Positions 45,400 to 53,495 of a DNA stretch of 64,000 nucleotides are shown in pieces. The notes beneath the pieces are model-generated. The model was not told the DNA's origin, made no database searches, and saw only the letters and a program-made list of their open reading frames with translations. Numbering within the stretch: the stretch's first letter is position 1; the number at the start of each line of letters is the position of its first letter. The translations under genes were made by a program, and so were the position numbers. The stretch is from the NCBI GenBank assembly GCA_029976025.1, contig JARKNX010000096.1, positions 1-64,000 of the forward strand, in the 5' to 3' direction. This stretch comes from Aggregatilineales bacterium. Lineage in GTDB: Bacteria; Chloroflexota; Anaerolineae; Aggregatilineales; Ch27.

Positions 45400-46539
45400 A
45401 TGGCGATTCGGACCCTGATCCTGTCCGGCGGCGGCGGGCGCGGCGCTTTTCATATCGGCGTCTACAAATATCTGTGCGAAGCCGCCAAGGCCGGCGTGGA
45501 CGAAGCACACCGGGGAGCCTGGGACCCGGAGATCATCGTCGGCACATCAATCGGCGCGGTCAACGGCGCGGCCATCGCCCAGGGCCTGCCGCCTGACCTG
45601 CTGGAGCGGTACTGGAAAGACTTACAGGAGAAGGATGTGGAGGGCCTGCCGCCGGGCATGAACGTGCTGGCCCGCTGGGCCTCCAACGCCGTCTACCGCC
45701 GCATCCTGCAGGAGAAGCTGCCGCAGGTCCCGCGCGCGATCGCCAGCTCACAGGACCCGCCGCAGACATGGCCGCTCCTGCCGCTGTTGCCCCGGGCGTT
45801 GAGCAAGCGCCTGATCGGGCGCTGGGCCAACCTGCTGGATACCGGCCCGCTCAAGCAGACGCTGCGCCACAAATGGGGCATCTCCGCCCACCGCCTGACT
45901 GACAGCGCCAGCACGCTCCTGATCAGCGCCACCAATGTCCAGACCGGCGAGCTGACCATCTTCAGCAACAAGCCGGTCCGGCGCCGCGATACCGGGGAAC
46001 AGCGCGAAGATGTGCAGGTAGGGATCGACATCGATCGCATCCTGGCCAGTTGCAGCATCCCGCTCGTCTACCCCTGGACGCCGATCGGCGACGCCTGCTT
46101 CTGGGATGGCGCGGTGGTCGCCAATACGCCGCTCGGCCCGGCGCTGGATGTGGCCGCCGAGCGTTACGGGCTGGAAGAGCCGATGGAGGCCGTCGTCGTC
46201 CTGATGACGCCGTGGTGGGAGAAAGGCGGTGTCCCCGCTTCCCGCAAGAGGCTGCCCGGCGACTTCGGCGAGGCCATCACCTGGGTGTTAGACTGGGCGC
46301 TGCTGGCTTCTTTCCGCGCCGATCTCGCCCTGATCCGCGCCTTCAACCGCCAGGCAGAGCTGGACCGGGGGGAGGGCCGCGAGCCGCGCTACCGCATAGT
46401 GCAGCCGATCATCGTCGCCCCGGACGAATTTCTGCCCGTCGCCCGCATCATCGACTATGACGAGCCGGAAAGCGCCGACCTGATCGACCTCGGCTATCGC
46501 GCGGCGCAGGCTGCCTTTCAGAAAGCGTTCCCGGGGTAG
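45400..46539 (+). CDS. Patatin-like phospholipase
   Basis: A 379-residue lipid acyl hydrolase. The oxyanion loop is SGGGGRGAFHIGVYKYL (GxGxxG), the nucleophile motif IVGTSIGAVNG (GxSxG), and the dyad Asp is in FWDGAVVANTPL (DGx). These are the patatin catalytic dyad motifs. No signal peptide, so probably cytosolic or membrane-associated. GGAGG lies just before ATG 45400, better than the GTG at 45382. It is followed after 4 bp by a hydrolase gene. Confidence 0.9.
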   Translation: MAIRTLILSGGGGRGAFHIGVYKYLCEAAKAGVDEAHRGAWDPEIIVGTSIGAVNGAAIAQGLPPDLLERYWKDLQEKDVEGLPPGMNVLARWASNAVYRRILQEKLPQVPRAIASSQDPPQTWPLLPLLPRALSKRLIGRWANLLDTGPLKQTLRHKWGISAHRLTDSASTLLISATNVQTGELTIFSNKPVRRRDTGEQREDVQVGIDIDRILASCSIPLVYPWTPIGDACFWDGAVVANTPLGPALDVAAERYGLEEPMEAVVVLMTPWWEKGGVPASRKRLPGDFGEAITWVLDWALLASFRADLALIRAFNRQAELDRGEGREPRYRIVQPIIVAPDEFLPVARIIDYDEPESADLIDLGYRAAQAAFQKAFPG

Positions 46540-46543
46540 CGCC

Positions 46544-47368
46544 ATGGCCCTGTGGGAAGGCCGGGTCCGCAGTGGGTTTGTGCGGCTGCACTTTCTGGCC
46601 AGCGTGCCGGAAGTCGCCGCGGGCGAGGGCACGCCGCTGGTGATTGTGCCCGGCACGGCGGAGGCGGCGGAGGATTACGCCGACCTGCTGGAGGCGCTGG
46701 CGCCGCGTCCGTGCTTCGCCCTCAGCCTGCGCGGGCGCGGCCAGAGCGCCGCCCCGGAGCACGGCTACCGCCTGGCCGATCATGTCGCCGATATCGAGGC
46801 CCTGGTCGCCGGGCTGGAACTGTCCCGCCCCTGCCTGATGGGCTATTCGCGCGGGGCGGTCTACGCTCTGGCCTGGGCGATTGAGCAGACGGCCCGGCCA
46901 TATCATCACGTGGCCGCCCGGCCATATCATCACGTGGCCGCCCGGCCATATCATCACGTGGCCGCCCGGCCATATCATCACGTGGCCGGCCTGATCATAC
47001 AGGATCACCCGGCTCACCATCCCGCCCTGCCGCCGGAATGGACGGAGCGCTTCCTCCGCTCAACCTGCCGGGGGACGCCGGTCTCCGAGCGCCTGATGCC
47101 GCATGTCGTCGAGAGCCTGCAGCGGGAGGGGGAGGATATCCGGCTGTGGGACGCGCTGCCGGGCCTGACCTGCCCGGTGCTGATCATGTACGGGGCCGGG
47201 CCGGGGTCGCGCCTGCCGCTGGCCGGCGTGCAGCGCTACCTGGAACGCCTGCCCGACGCCCGCACCGCCCGTTTTGAGAACAGCGGACACCGCCTGTGGG
47301 AGCCGGACTTCGGCCAGTACGTGTTGACGATTGCCGCCTTCCTGGCCCGCCTGGATCCGCCAGCCTGA
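46544..47368 (+). CDS. Alpha/beta hydrolase with an internal 8-residue tandem expansion
   Basis: A 274-residue alpha/beta hydrolase. It has LVIVPGTAEAAEDY (oxyanion), the nucleophile CLMGYSRGAVYALAW (Ser in GYSRG) and the catalytic His near the end (NSGHRLWEPDF). Directly after the nucleophile helix, the sequence RPYHHVAA is repeated in four copies (46892-46987), where relatives would have one. This may alter or disable folding. It forms an operon with the patatin gene (4 bp gap) and probably DUF503. Confidence 0.82.
   Translation: MALWEGRVRSGFVRLHFLASVPEVAAGEGTPLVIVPGTAEAAEDYADLLEALAPRPCFALSLRGRGQSAAPEHGYRLADHVADIEALVAGLELSRPCLMGYSRGAVYALAWAIEQTARPYHHVAARPYHHVAARPYHHVAARPYHHVAGLIIQDHPAHHPALPPEWTERFLRSTCRGTPVSERLMPHVVESLQREGEDIRLWDALPGLTCPVLIMYGAGPGSRLPLAGVQRYLERLPDARTARFENSGHRLWEPDFGQYVLTIAAFLARLDPPA
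46892..46987 (+). repeat. Four perfect 24-bp tandem repeats in the hydrolase gene
   Basis: Four head-to-tail copies beginning GCCCGGCCATATCATCACGT (46892, 46916, 46940, 46964). 24 bp is a multiple of three, so the frame stays open and encodes eight residues per copy. The identity of all copies indicates a recent expansion by slippage. Confidence 0.95.
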
Positions 47369-47387
47369 CCCCGCGGAGGACCTGACC

Positions 47388-47678
47388 ATGATCGTCGGAA
47401 CGTGCCAGATCGAGCTGGACCTCCCCGGCATCACGTCGCTCAAGCAAAAGCGAAGCTGCCTGAAGGGCCTGATCGCCCAGCTTCACCGCCAGTTCCACGT
47501 GGCGGCGGCGGAGGTGGACCTGCACGACGTGTGGCAGTCGAGCGCGCTGGGCGTGGCGACGGTCAGCACAAGCGCCGTCCACGCCGGGCAGGTGCTGGAG
47601 AACGTGGTCCGCTGGATCGAAGACAACCGCCCTGACATGGACGTGGTCGATTACCATGTCGAATGTCTGCACCTGTGA
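47388..47678 (+). CDS. DUF503 family protein
   Basis: A 96-residue small protein, MIVGTCQIELDLPGITSLKQKRSCLKGLIAQLHRQFHVAAAEVDLHDVWQSS, matching the conserved DUF503 (YlxP-like) family: a ferredoxin-like fold often found near ribosome-binding factor genes. Function unknown. GAGGACC lies before ATG 47388. Confidence 0.88.
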   Translation: MIVGTCQIELDLPGITSLKQKRSCLKGLIAQLHRQFHVAAAEVDLHDVWQSSALGVATVSTSAVHAGQVLENVVRWIEDNRPDMDVVDYHVECLHL

Positions 47679-47696
47679 GGCCGCCCGCTCCTCACC

Positions 47697-47751
47697 GCCT
47701 GCTGCCCGTTTTCCCCGCCGCTCACACGGGACTCGCGCCGCTGCGCTACAA
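47697..47751. repeat. 55-bp direct repeat, left copy (island 2)
   Basis: Begins GCCTGCTGCCCGTTTTCCCC and ends GCTGCGCTACAA. It is identical over 55 bp to 48449-48503. It lies 18 bp after the DUF503 stop, and sequence diverges immediately on both sides. Confidence 0.95.
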
Positions 47752-47804
47752 GAAGGGTAGTGCATCCATGGTACAATACAGGCAGATGATGAAAGGACCC
47801 GATC

Positions 47805-48029
47805 ATGGAACGCTATTCATTACAGGAAGCACAGGACCACTTGCCACAACTCGTCACTGATGCGCGGCAAGGCAAGACGGTAGTAATCCTGGACGGCAGA
47901 GGAGCAGTGCAACTTGTCCCGCTTGCGGCAATTCCGGCGCCGCGTAAAGCGGGCAGCGCACGTGGAAAAATCAAAATGGCGCCAGATTTTGACGCGCCTC
48001 TCACTGACTTCGAAGACTACATGAAATGA
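47805..48029 (+). CDS. Phd/YefM-type antitoxin
   Basis: A 74-residue antitoxin, MERYSLQEAQDHLPQLVTDARQGKTVVILDGRGAVQLVPL, the Phd/YefM N-terminal DNA-binding fold, followed by a basic and disordered toxin-binding tail ending LTDFEDYMK. It should repress the operon and neutralise the PIN toxin. TACAAT at 47772-47777 is a possible -10, and AAAGGACC lies before the ATG. The stop overlaps the toxin start by 4 bp (ATGA). Confidence 0.88.
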   Translation: MERYSLQEAQDHLPQLVTDARQGKTVVILDGRGAVQLVPLAAIPAPRKAGSARGKIKMAPDFDAPLTDFEDYMK

Positions 48030-48412
48030 GCTACCTGCTTGATACTCATGCCTTTCTGTGGTTCATCAATGACGAACCGACTTTGCCTGCTACAGCGAAG
48101 GCTCTGATCGAAGGTGGAGGAAATTCCATTTTTCTTAGTACAGCCAGTGTATGGGAGATGGCAATCAAAATAAGTCTTGGCCGGCTGGTGACGCCATTAC
48201 CATTCGCCGATTTCATCACCGAACAACTGGACGAGAACAACATTCTGTTGCATCCAATTCGAATCTCGCATACCGGATTAGTAACGACATTGCCTTTTCA
48301 TCATCGTGATCCGTTTGATAGGATGATCATCGCGCAATCACTATCAGATCAACTCCCGATTATTGGGCAGGACACAATCTTCGATGCTTATGGGGTGCAG
48401 CGACGCTGGTAA
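48026..48412 (+). CDS. PIN-domain toxin (VapC-like)
   Basis: A 128-residue PIN ribonuclease toxin. Acidic active-site residues are visible in YLLDTHAFLWFIND (D6), STASVWEMAIK (Glu) and HHRDPFDRMIIAQSL (the two Asp residues), followed by the last acidic site in IGQDTIFDAYG. It probably cleaves tRNA or other RNA. Translation is coupled to the antitoxin by a 4-bp overlap. Confidence 0.9.
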   Translation: MSYLLDTHAFLWFINDEPTLPATAKALIEGGGNSIFLSTASVWEMAIKISLGRLVTPLPFADFITEQLDENNILLHPIRISHTGLVTTLPFHHRDPFDRMIIAQSLSDQLPIIGQDTIFDAYGVQRRW

Positions 48413-48448
48413 CCCCGGCAATCCTCCCCACTCCCTGTTTTCCCGACT

Positions 48449-48503
48449 GCCTGCTGCCCGTTTTCCCCGCCGCTCACACGGGACTCGCGCCGCTGCGCTA
48501 CAA
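48449..48503. repeat. 55-bp direct repeat, right copy (island 2)
   Basis: Identical to 47697-47751. Here it runs into TAAGAAG, giving a possible -10 (TACAAT at 48499-48504) 40 bp before the mannosidase gene. It may be the native promoter region of that gene. Confidence 0.95.
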
Positions 48504-48547
48504 TAAGAAGCGCCGGGCAGGGCCTCAATTGAAGGGAGGCAGAATAT

Positions 48548-51064
48548 ATGTTTGAACGGTGGAAGGTGCAGGACTTCCCGCCGGGCGAAGGGCTGGCCGC
48601 CGGGGTGCTGGGTAGCGAGTATGACGACAGCGGCTGGGCCGATGTGCCCGTCCCCGGTGACGTGCACCGGGCGCTGCTGGCCGCCGGCTGGATCCAGGAC
48701 CCTTTTTACGATCAGAATGAATCCGGCGCGGCCTGGATGGAGGAGAAGGAATTCTGGTATCGCATCCGCTTCCCCGGCCCGCTGAACGCGCTGGAACCGG
48801 GCGAACGGCTTCAGCTCGTATTTGAGGGGGCCGATACCTTCGCCACGGTGTATCTGAACGGCCATGAGCTGGGCCGCCACCGCAACATGTTCCGCGAAGC
48901 CGTCTTCGATGTCAGCGGCGCGGTGCAGTTCGCCCACCCCAACACGCTGGCCGTCCGCTTTGACCCGCCGCTGAAGCAGGTCCCGCCGCCGGAGGAATGG
49001 GGCTTCCGCCCCTGGGCGCCGGACCAGCCGCGCGTCTGGATGCGCAAGGCCCAGTTCGGCTACGGCTGGGACTGGGGGCCGCGCCTGCCCACAATCGGCC
49101 TGTGGCGGCCGGTACGCCTGCGGCGGCAGCGCGGCGCCTGCCTGCGCGGCGTCCACTTCCACACCCTGCATCTGGAGGCCGACCGTTCCCGGGCGCTGGT
49201 CGCCGTGCGGGTGGAGGCGGAGCAGTTCGCCGATCTCGCCGGGGCGGGCCTGAAAGCTGCGATCACCCTGACGGCGCCCGGCGGCGGCGCGGCCCGCTAC
49301 AGCCTGCCCCTCGCGGGCAGCGAGGCCACCGCCTACCTGACTGTGCGCCAGCCCGACCTGTGGTGGACGCACGATCTGGGGACGCCGGCCCTGTACGACC
49401 TGCAGGTGGACCTGACGGCTGGCGACACTGTCGTCGATACCCACCGGGCGCAGGTGGGCATCCGCACCATCACCCTCGACCAGTCAGTCGATGTCGAGGA
49501 GCCGGGGACACGCTTCTTCCGCTTTGTGCTCAACGGCGTGCCGATCTTCGCCCGCGGCGCGAACTGGATCCCCGCCGATTCCTTCGTCGGCGCGATCAGC
49601 GAGGCGCACTACGCCGGCCTGCTCAGCGCGGCCCGCGACGCCCATATGAACATGCTGCGCGTGTGGGGCGGCGGCCTCTACGAGCACGATAGCTTTTACG
49701 CTCTGTGCGATCGGCTGGGTCTGCTGGTCTGGCAGGACTTCATGTTCGCCTGCGCCGCCTACCCGGAGCATGACCCGGACTTCGCCGCCGAGGTCGAAGC
49801 GGAAGCTCGCTACCAGGTACGGCGGCTGCGCAGCCATCCCTGTCTGGCCCTGTGGTGCGGCAACAACGAGAACCAGTGGATCCACGAGACGATGCGCTGG
49901 GACCAGCCCGACGCCCACCACGTCCCCGGCCTGCTTTATTACAACGTCATCCTGCCGCGCGCCGTGGCCGGGCTGGACGGCGCCGTCCCCTACTGGCCGG
50001 GCAGCCCCTACGGCGGCGACGACCACAACAGCCAGACCGACGGCGACCGCCACAACTGGAACGCCTGGCACGGCGGCATCGACCGCTGCTTCGGCGACCC
50101 GCCCGGCGCTGACCGCTCGCCGGAGGGCGTGTCCTTCCGCCGCTACGCCGAGGATCAGGGCCGCTTCATCAGCGAATTCGGGCTGCACGCCTCGCCCGTT
50201 TACGAGACGCTGCGCCGCGTCATCCCCGACGATCAGCGCTTCCACCACAGCCCGTCGCTGGACCACCACAACAAGGACAATCCCAAGGATAAAGGCGACG
50301 CCCTGATGGCCGGGACGACCGGCCTCCCGCAGACGCTGGAGGAGTATATCGACTTCAGCATGATCGCCCAGGCGGAGGGCCTCAAGTTCGGCATCGAGCA
50401 CTATCGCCGCCGCAAGCCGCACTGCTCCGGCACGCTGCTCTGGCAGCTCAACGACTGCTGGCCGGTGCTGAGCTGGAGCGTGATCGACTACTATGGCTTC
50501 GGCAAGGCCGGGTACTTCTACGTCCGGCGGGCCTACGCGCCGATCCTGGCTTCTTTCCGCCCGGCGGAAGATGGCGGGCTGGAGCTGTGGATCACCAGCG
50601 ACCGGCTGGAAGACCTGACCGACTTCGTCACCGTCCGCCTGGCGACCTTCGGCGGCGATACGCTGCATGAGGAGACGCTGGAGGTCAGCATCCCCGCCAA
50701 CAGCAGCCATATGGTCGCCCGCTGGCCGGCGGACGAGATGCCCGGCGGCCCGGATCGCTACGCCGCCGTCCGTTCTGCGGGCGGGCTGTTCCCGGCCAAC
50801 CGCCATTTCTTCGCCATGATCAAGGACCTGGCGCGGACGCCGGCGGAGCCAGAAGTGCGTATCGCGGCGGCGGATGAGCACACGCTGCACGTCACCCTGA
50901 CCGCGCCCGCCTACACTTACTTCGTCCACCTGATCGTGCCGGATGAGGACACCCGCTACAGCGACAATTACTTCGATCTGGAGCCGGGCGAAACGCGGAC
51001 GATCGCGGTCAGCAACGCCGCCCGCCCCCTGACACCGGACATGCTGGCTGTCCGCTGGCGCTGA
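48548..51064 (+). CDS. Beta-mannosidase (GH2)
   Basis: An 838-residue glycoside hydrolase family 2 enzyme, cytosolic (no signal peptide). The N-terminal sugar-binding jelly roll (about 1-180) includes PVPGDVHRALLAAGWIQDPFY and LVFEGADTFATVYLNGHELG. An Ig-like domain and the TIM barrel follow. Catalytic residues are Glu441 in WCGNNENQW (acid/base) and Glu543 in FISEFGLHASP (nucleophile), and CSGTLLWQLNDCWPVLSW is conserved. It removes terminal beta-mannose from mannan or N-glycan fragments. It has the usual length for the family. Confidence 0.93.
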   Translation: MFERWKVQDFPPGEGLAAGVLGSEYDDSGWADVPVPGDVHRALLAAGWIQDPFYDQNESGAAWMEEKEFWYRIRFPGPLNALEPGERLQLVFEGADTFATVYLNGHELGRHRNMFREAVFDVSGAVQFAHPNTLAVRFDPPLKQVPPPEEWGFRPWAPDQPRVWMRKAQFGYGWDWGPRLPTIGLWRPVRLRRQRGACLRGVHFHTLHLEADRSRALVAVRVEAEQFADLAGAGLKAAITLTAPGGGAARYSLPLAGSEATAYLTVRQPDLWWTHDLGTPALYDLQVDLTAGDTVVDTHRAQVGIRTITLDQSVDVEEPGTRFFRFVLNGVPIFARGANWIPADSFVGAISEAHYAGLLSAARDAHMNMLRVWGGGLYEHDSFYALCDRLGLLVWQDFMFACAAYPEHDPDFAAEVEAEARYQVRRLRSHPCLALWCGNNENQWIHETMRWDQPDAHHVPGLLYYNVILPRAVAGLDGAVPYWPGSPYGGDDHNSQTDGDRHNWNAWHGGIDRCFGDPPGADRSPEGVSFRRYAEDQGRFISEFGLHASPVYETLRRVIPDDQRFHHSPSLDHHNKDNPKDKGDALMAGTTGLPQTLEEYIDFSMIAQAEGLKFGIEHYRRRKPHCSGTLLWQLNDCWPVLSWSVIDYYGFGKAGYFYVRRAYAPILASFRPAEDGGLELWITSDRLEDLTDFVTVRLATFGGDTLHEETLEVSIPANSSHMVARWPADEMPGGPDRYAAVRSAGGLFPANRHFFAMIKDLARTPAEPEVRIAAADEHTLHVTLTAPAYTYFVHLIVPDEDTRYSDNYFDLEPGETRTIAVSNAARPLTPDMLAVRWR

Positions 51065-51128
51065 CGCGCCAGGCGGCGCAGAGGCGCGAAGAAAGATGAG
51101 AAAAACGGGCGGAAAAGGCCCCAGTCTG

Positions 51129-51157
51129 TTGACAAAGCGATCGATCCGGGTTAGCAT
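51129..51157 (+). promoter_or_regulatory. Sigma-70 promoter of the cold-shock gene
   Basis: TTGACA (51129-51134), a 17-bp spacer and TAGCAT (51152-51157). Transcription would start near 51164, leaving a 5' UTR of about 140 nt, long enough for cold-dependent RNA control as known for csp mRNAs. Confidence 0.75.
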
Positions 51158-51307
51158 GATTCTTTGTAGGACGCAGGCTGTAATGATGTGCACGAAACAC
51201 AAGCAGACGCCCGGCTCCGGCTGGGCGCCTTTGGTTTGCGGAGGGTGCATCAACGGCCTGGTGTCTTCAGTTTGCTGAAAGTCATCAGGTTAAGGAGCAA
51301 CAGGGAA

Positions 51308-51517
51308 ATGGCAGAACGCGTCACAGGTGTTGTTAAGTGGTTCAACACGGTCAAGGGCTACGGCTTCCTGCAGCAGCCCAATGGTCCCGATGTCTTCGTG
51401 CACTACTCCGCCATTCGGGGCGACGGCTTCAAGAATCTCGAAGAAGGCATGCGCGTCGAATTCAGCATTGTGGAAGGCCCCAAGGGTCTGCAGGCCGCCG
51501 ACGTCGTCCGGCTTTAG
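51308..51517 (+). CDS. Cold-shock domain protein
   Basis: A 69-residue OB-fold protein, [38 protein letters not shown], with RNP1 (KGYGFL) and RNP2 (DVFVHY) motifs. It binds single-stranded RNA or DNA as a chaperone. The ATG at 51308 is the standard start. It has a strong promoter, a long leader and a terminator, so it is monocistronic. Confidence 0.95.
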   Translation: MAERVTGVVKWFNTVKGYGFLQQPNGPDVFVHYSAIRGDGFKNLEEGMRVEFSIVEGPKGLQAADVVRL

Positions 51518-51561
51518 GGTTGATGCCCTACCCCTCTGCATAACTGAATAGCCGCAACCAG

Positions 51562-51589
51562 CGCCCTCACCCCGGTGAGGGCGTTGCTA
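51562..51589 (+). terminator. Terminator of the cold-shock gene
   Basis: A 10-bp perfect stem CGCCCTCACC (51562-51571) with GGTGAGGGCG (51574-51583) followed by TTGCTATT. Confidence 0.7.
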
Positions 51590-51634
51590 TTGCCCCTGCG
51601 GCGGCCGCGGCTGCTGACATCCATCACACGCCAG

Positions 51635-51678
51635 ATGTAAATATTTACATTTACAGATCCTTGCGCTTGCTGTACACT
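51635..51678 (+). promoter_or_regulatory. Promoter and palindromic operator of the cobalt/nickel transporter
   Basis: ATGTAAATATTTACAT (51635-51650) is a perfect 16-bp palindrome in a GC-rich setting. It overlaps the -35 box TTTACA (51650-51655), with TACACT (51673-51678) as -10 at 17-bp spacing. The position suits a repressor. The AT-rich form is like sites for Fur/Nur/Zur-type regulators, but the regulator is not identified. Confidence 0.6.
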
Positions 51679-51725
51679 TATTCACACTGATCTGGTTCCT
51701 TTTTAGAAATAAGTGAGTGTGCCCT

Positions 51726-52706
51726 ATGTTCGTGCCTTTTCTTGCCATGCATATCCCCGACGGCTTCCTCAGCGTGCCGGTGGCCGTGCTCGGGTGGCTG
51801 CTGGTGATCGCCCTGGTTGGCTTCGCCCTGCGCAAGACGCGGGGCACGCTTGACGACCGCCAGATTCCCCTGATGGGCATCCTGGCCGCCTTCGTCTTCG
51901 CCGCCCAGATGATCAATTTCCCGGTCGCCGGCGGGACTTCCGGCCACCTGCTGGGCGGGGCGCTGGTGGCGATCCTGCTCGGCCCGTGGGCGGCTGTGCT
52001 GGTCATGACCGCCGTGATTGCTGTGCAGGGGCTGCTCTTCCAGGACGGCGGCCTGCTGGCGATGGGCTTCAACATCGTCAACATGGGCATCGTCAGCACG
52101 TTTGTGGGCTACGCAGCTTACCGCTGGGTGCACAGAACCCTCGGCGGCACGCCCCGCGCCCAGATCGCCGGGGCCGCCGTTGGCGCCTGGCTGGGCGTCG
52201 GCATTGCCGCCCTGGCCACCGCCGTCGAGCTGGCCGTATCGGGCACGTCGCCGCTGGGCATTGTGCTGCCAGCCATGCTCGGGGTGCACGCCATAATCGG
52301 CATTGGCGAGGCGCTGATCACGGTCGGCGCGCTGGCTTTCATCCGGCAGACGCGGCCCGATCTGATTCAGGCGCCGGCCCGGGCGGACGCTAAAGGCGCC
52401 GGCTGGATCGCCGTCGGGCTGCTGATCGCGCTGCTGGTGGTGCTGATCTCTCCGCTGGCGGACCCGAACCCCGACGGGCTGGAGCGCGTGGCCGAAGATC
52501 ACGGCTTCGCTGAGCTGGCCCAGGACCCCTCCTATGAGATTTTGCCCGACTATACTGTGCCCTTCCTGGAAAATGAGGCGCTGACAACCATCGCCGCCGG
52601 GGTGATCGGCGTCGCCGTCGTCGCCGGCATCAGCTACGGCGTCGCCCGGGCGACCGGCCGGCGGCCTGACAGCGCAGCCTCCGACCGGGCATCGCATACC
52701 CTATGA
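51726..52706 (+). CDS. cbiM: ECF cobalt/nickel transporter substrate-binding component CbiM with PDGLE (CbiN-like) tail
   Basis: A 326-residue membrane protein. MHIPDGFLSVPVAV near the start carries the Met-His-initiated metal site of CbiM/NikM; here seven residues precede it, so the true N-terminus may be at 51747 or produced by processing. About six helices follow (QMINFPVAGGTSGHLLGGAL is a metal-binding segment). The C-terminal part has ADPNPDGLERVAEDHGF, the PDGLE domain that replaces CbiN. It imports Co2+ (or Ni2+) for cobalamin, which fits the corrinoid genes at 7.6-10.8 kb. Confidence 0.9.
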   Translation: MFVPFLAMHIPDGFLSVPVAVLGWLLVIALVGFALRKTRGTLDDRQIPLMGILAAFVFAAQMINFPVAGGTSGHLLGGALVAILLGPWAAVLVMTAVIAVQGLLFQDGGLLAMGFNIVNMGIVSTFVGYAAYRWVHRTLGGTPRAQIAGAAVGAWLGVGIAALATAVELAVSGTSPLGIVLPAMLGVHAIIGIGEALITVGALAFIRQTRPDLIQAPARADAKGAGWIAVGLLIALLVVLISPLADPNPDGLERVAEDHGFAELAQDPSYEILPDYTVPFLENEALTTIAAGVIGVAVVAGISYGVARATGRRPDSAASDRASHTL

Positions 52707-53494
52707 CCCTTCCGCTTCAGGAACGCTATCAGGCCGGTGACAGCGCGCTGCACCGGCTTGATCCGCGTGTCAAGGTGGTGGTAACGCTGCTGCTGGTGCT
52801 GGCGATCGTCCTGACGCCAGAGCGCGCCTGGCCGGCCTACCCGCTGTGGTGGGCTATGACGGGAAGTCTGGCTATCCTGGGCGGGCTGAATCCCTGGCGG
52901 CTGGCGCGGATGGGCGGGCTGGCTTTGCCGTTTGCGCTGGCCGCGGCGACGCTCCTCTTCACCACGCCGGGCGAGCCGATCATCGCCGTCCCGGGGCTGA
53001 CCATCACCGGCGCCGGGCTGGCCCGCTTCATCGCAATTGCGCTGAAAAGCTGGCTGTCGGCGCAGGCGGCGCTGCTGCTGGCCATCACCACGCCGTTCGC
53101 CGATCTGACCTGGGCGCTGGGCAGCCTCCGCGTCCCGGGCACGCTGGTGGCGATCATCTCCTTTATGTACCGCTACCTGTTCACGCTGAAAGAAGAAGCC
53201 GACCGGCTGATCCGGGCGCGGGCGGCGCGGAGCGGGGCGCTGCCGGGCCAGCGGTCCGGCGGCAACGTCATCTGGCGGGCGCGGGTGGCCGGCGGCATGG
53301 TCGGCAACCTGTTCCTGCGCAGCTACGAACGCAGCGAGCGCGTCTACGCCGCCATGCTGGCCCGCGGCTACGACGGCCGGATGCGCCTGTTATACCCGCC
53401 GCCGCTGACGCGCTCCGCCGTTATCCAGGGCGCCGTGCCCGTCCTGCTCATGATCCTCATTTCATTGCTGGCTGTGGCATGGTGGAGCGCCTGA
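52703..53494 (+). CDS. cbiQ: ECF transporter transmembrane component CbiQ
   Basis: A 263-residue membrane T-component. ALHRLDPRVKVVVTLLLVLAIV opens the conserved first helix, and the two Ala-Arg-Gly-type coupling motifs are in ADRLIRARAARSGAL and YAAMLARGYDG, contacts to the ATPase. About five helices. It starts 4 bp inside the end of cbiM (ATGA overlap), giving translational coupling. Confidence 0.92.
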   Translation: MTLPLQERYQAGDSALHRLDPRVKVVVTLLLVLAIVLTPERAWPAYPLWWAMTGSLAILGGLNPWRLARMGGLALPFALAAATLLFTTPGEPIIAVPGLTITGAGLARFIAIALKSWLSAQAALLLAITTPFADLTWALGSLRVPGTLVAIISFMYRYLFTLKEEADRLIRARAARSGALPGQRSGGNVIWRARVAGGMVGNLFLRSYERSERVYAAMLARGYDGRMRLLYPPPLTRSAVIQGAVPVLLMILISLLAVAWWSA

Positions 53495-53495
53495 C

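Larger units (their letters stand above)
47752..48448. mobile_element. Candidate mobile toxin-antitoxin cassette (Phd/PIN)
   Basis: A 0.7-kb segment between perfect 55-bp direct repeats. It contains only the Phd-like and PIN genes and has lower GC than either flank. No recombinase. The inference of mobility rests on the repeats and cargo type. Confidence 0.6.

Noticed and set aside
47697-47751. Direct repeats as ends of an IS
   Set aside because: They are direct, not inverted, and the enclosed DNA codes only for a toxin-antitoxin pair.
49484-51253. Long minus-strand frame of 589 codons opposite the mannosidase
   Set aside because: A mirror frame produced by high-GC codon bias; it has no ribosome site and no domain, while the plus strand encodes a clear GH2 enzyme.
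51584-51725. Cobalamin riboswitch before cbiM
   Set aside because: The region is too short and lacks a B12-box-like sequence; it holds a promoter and palindrome instead.
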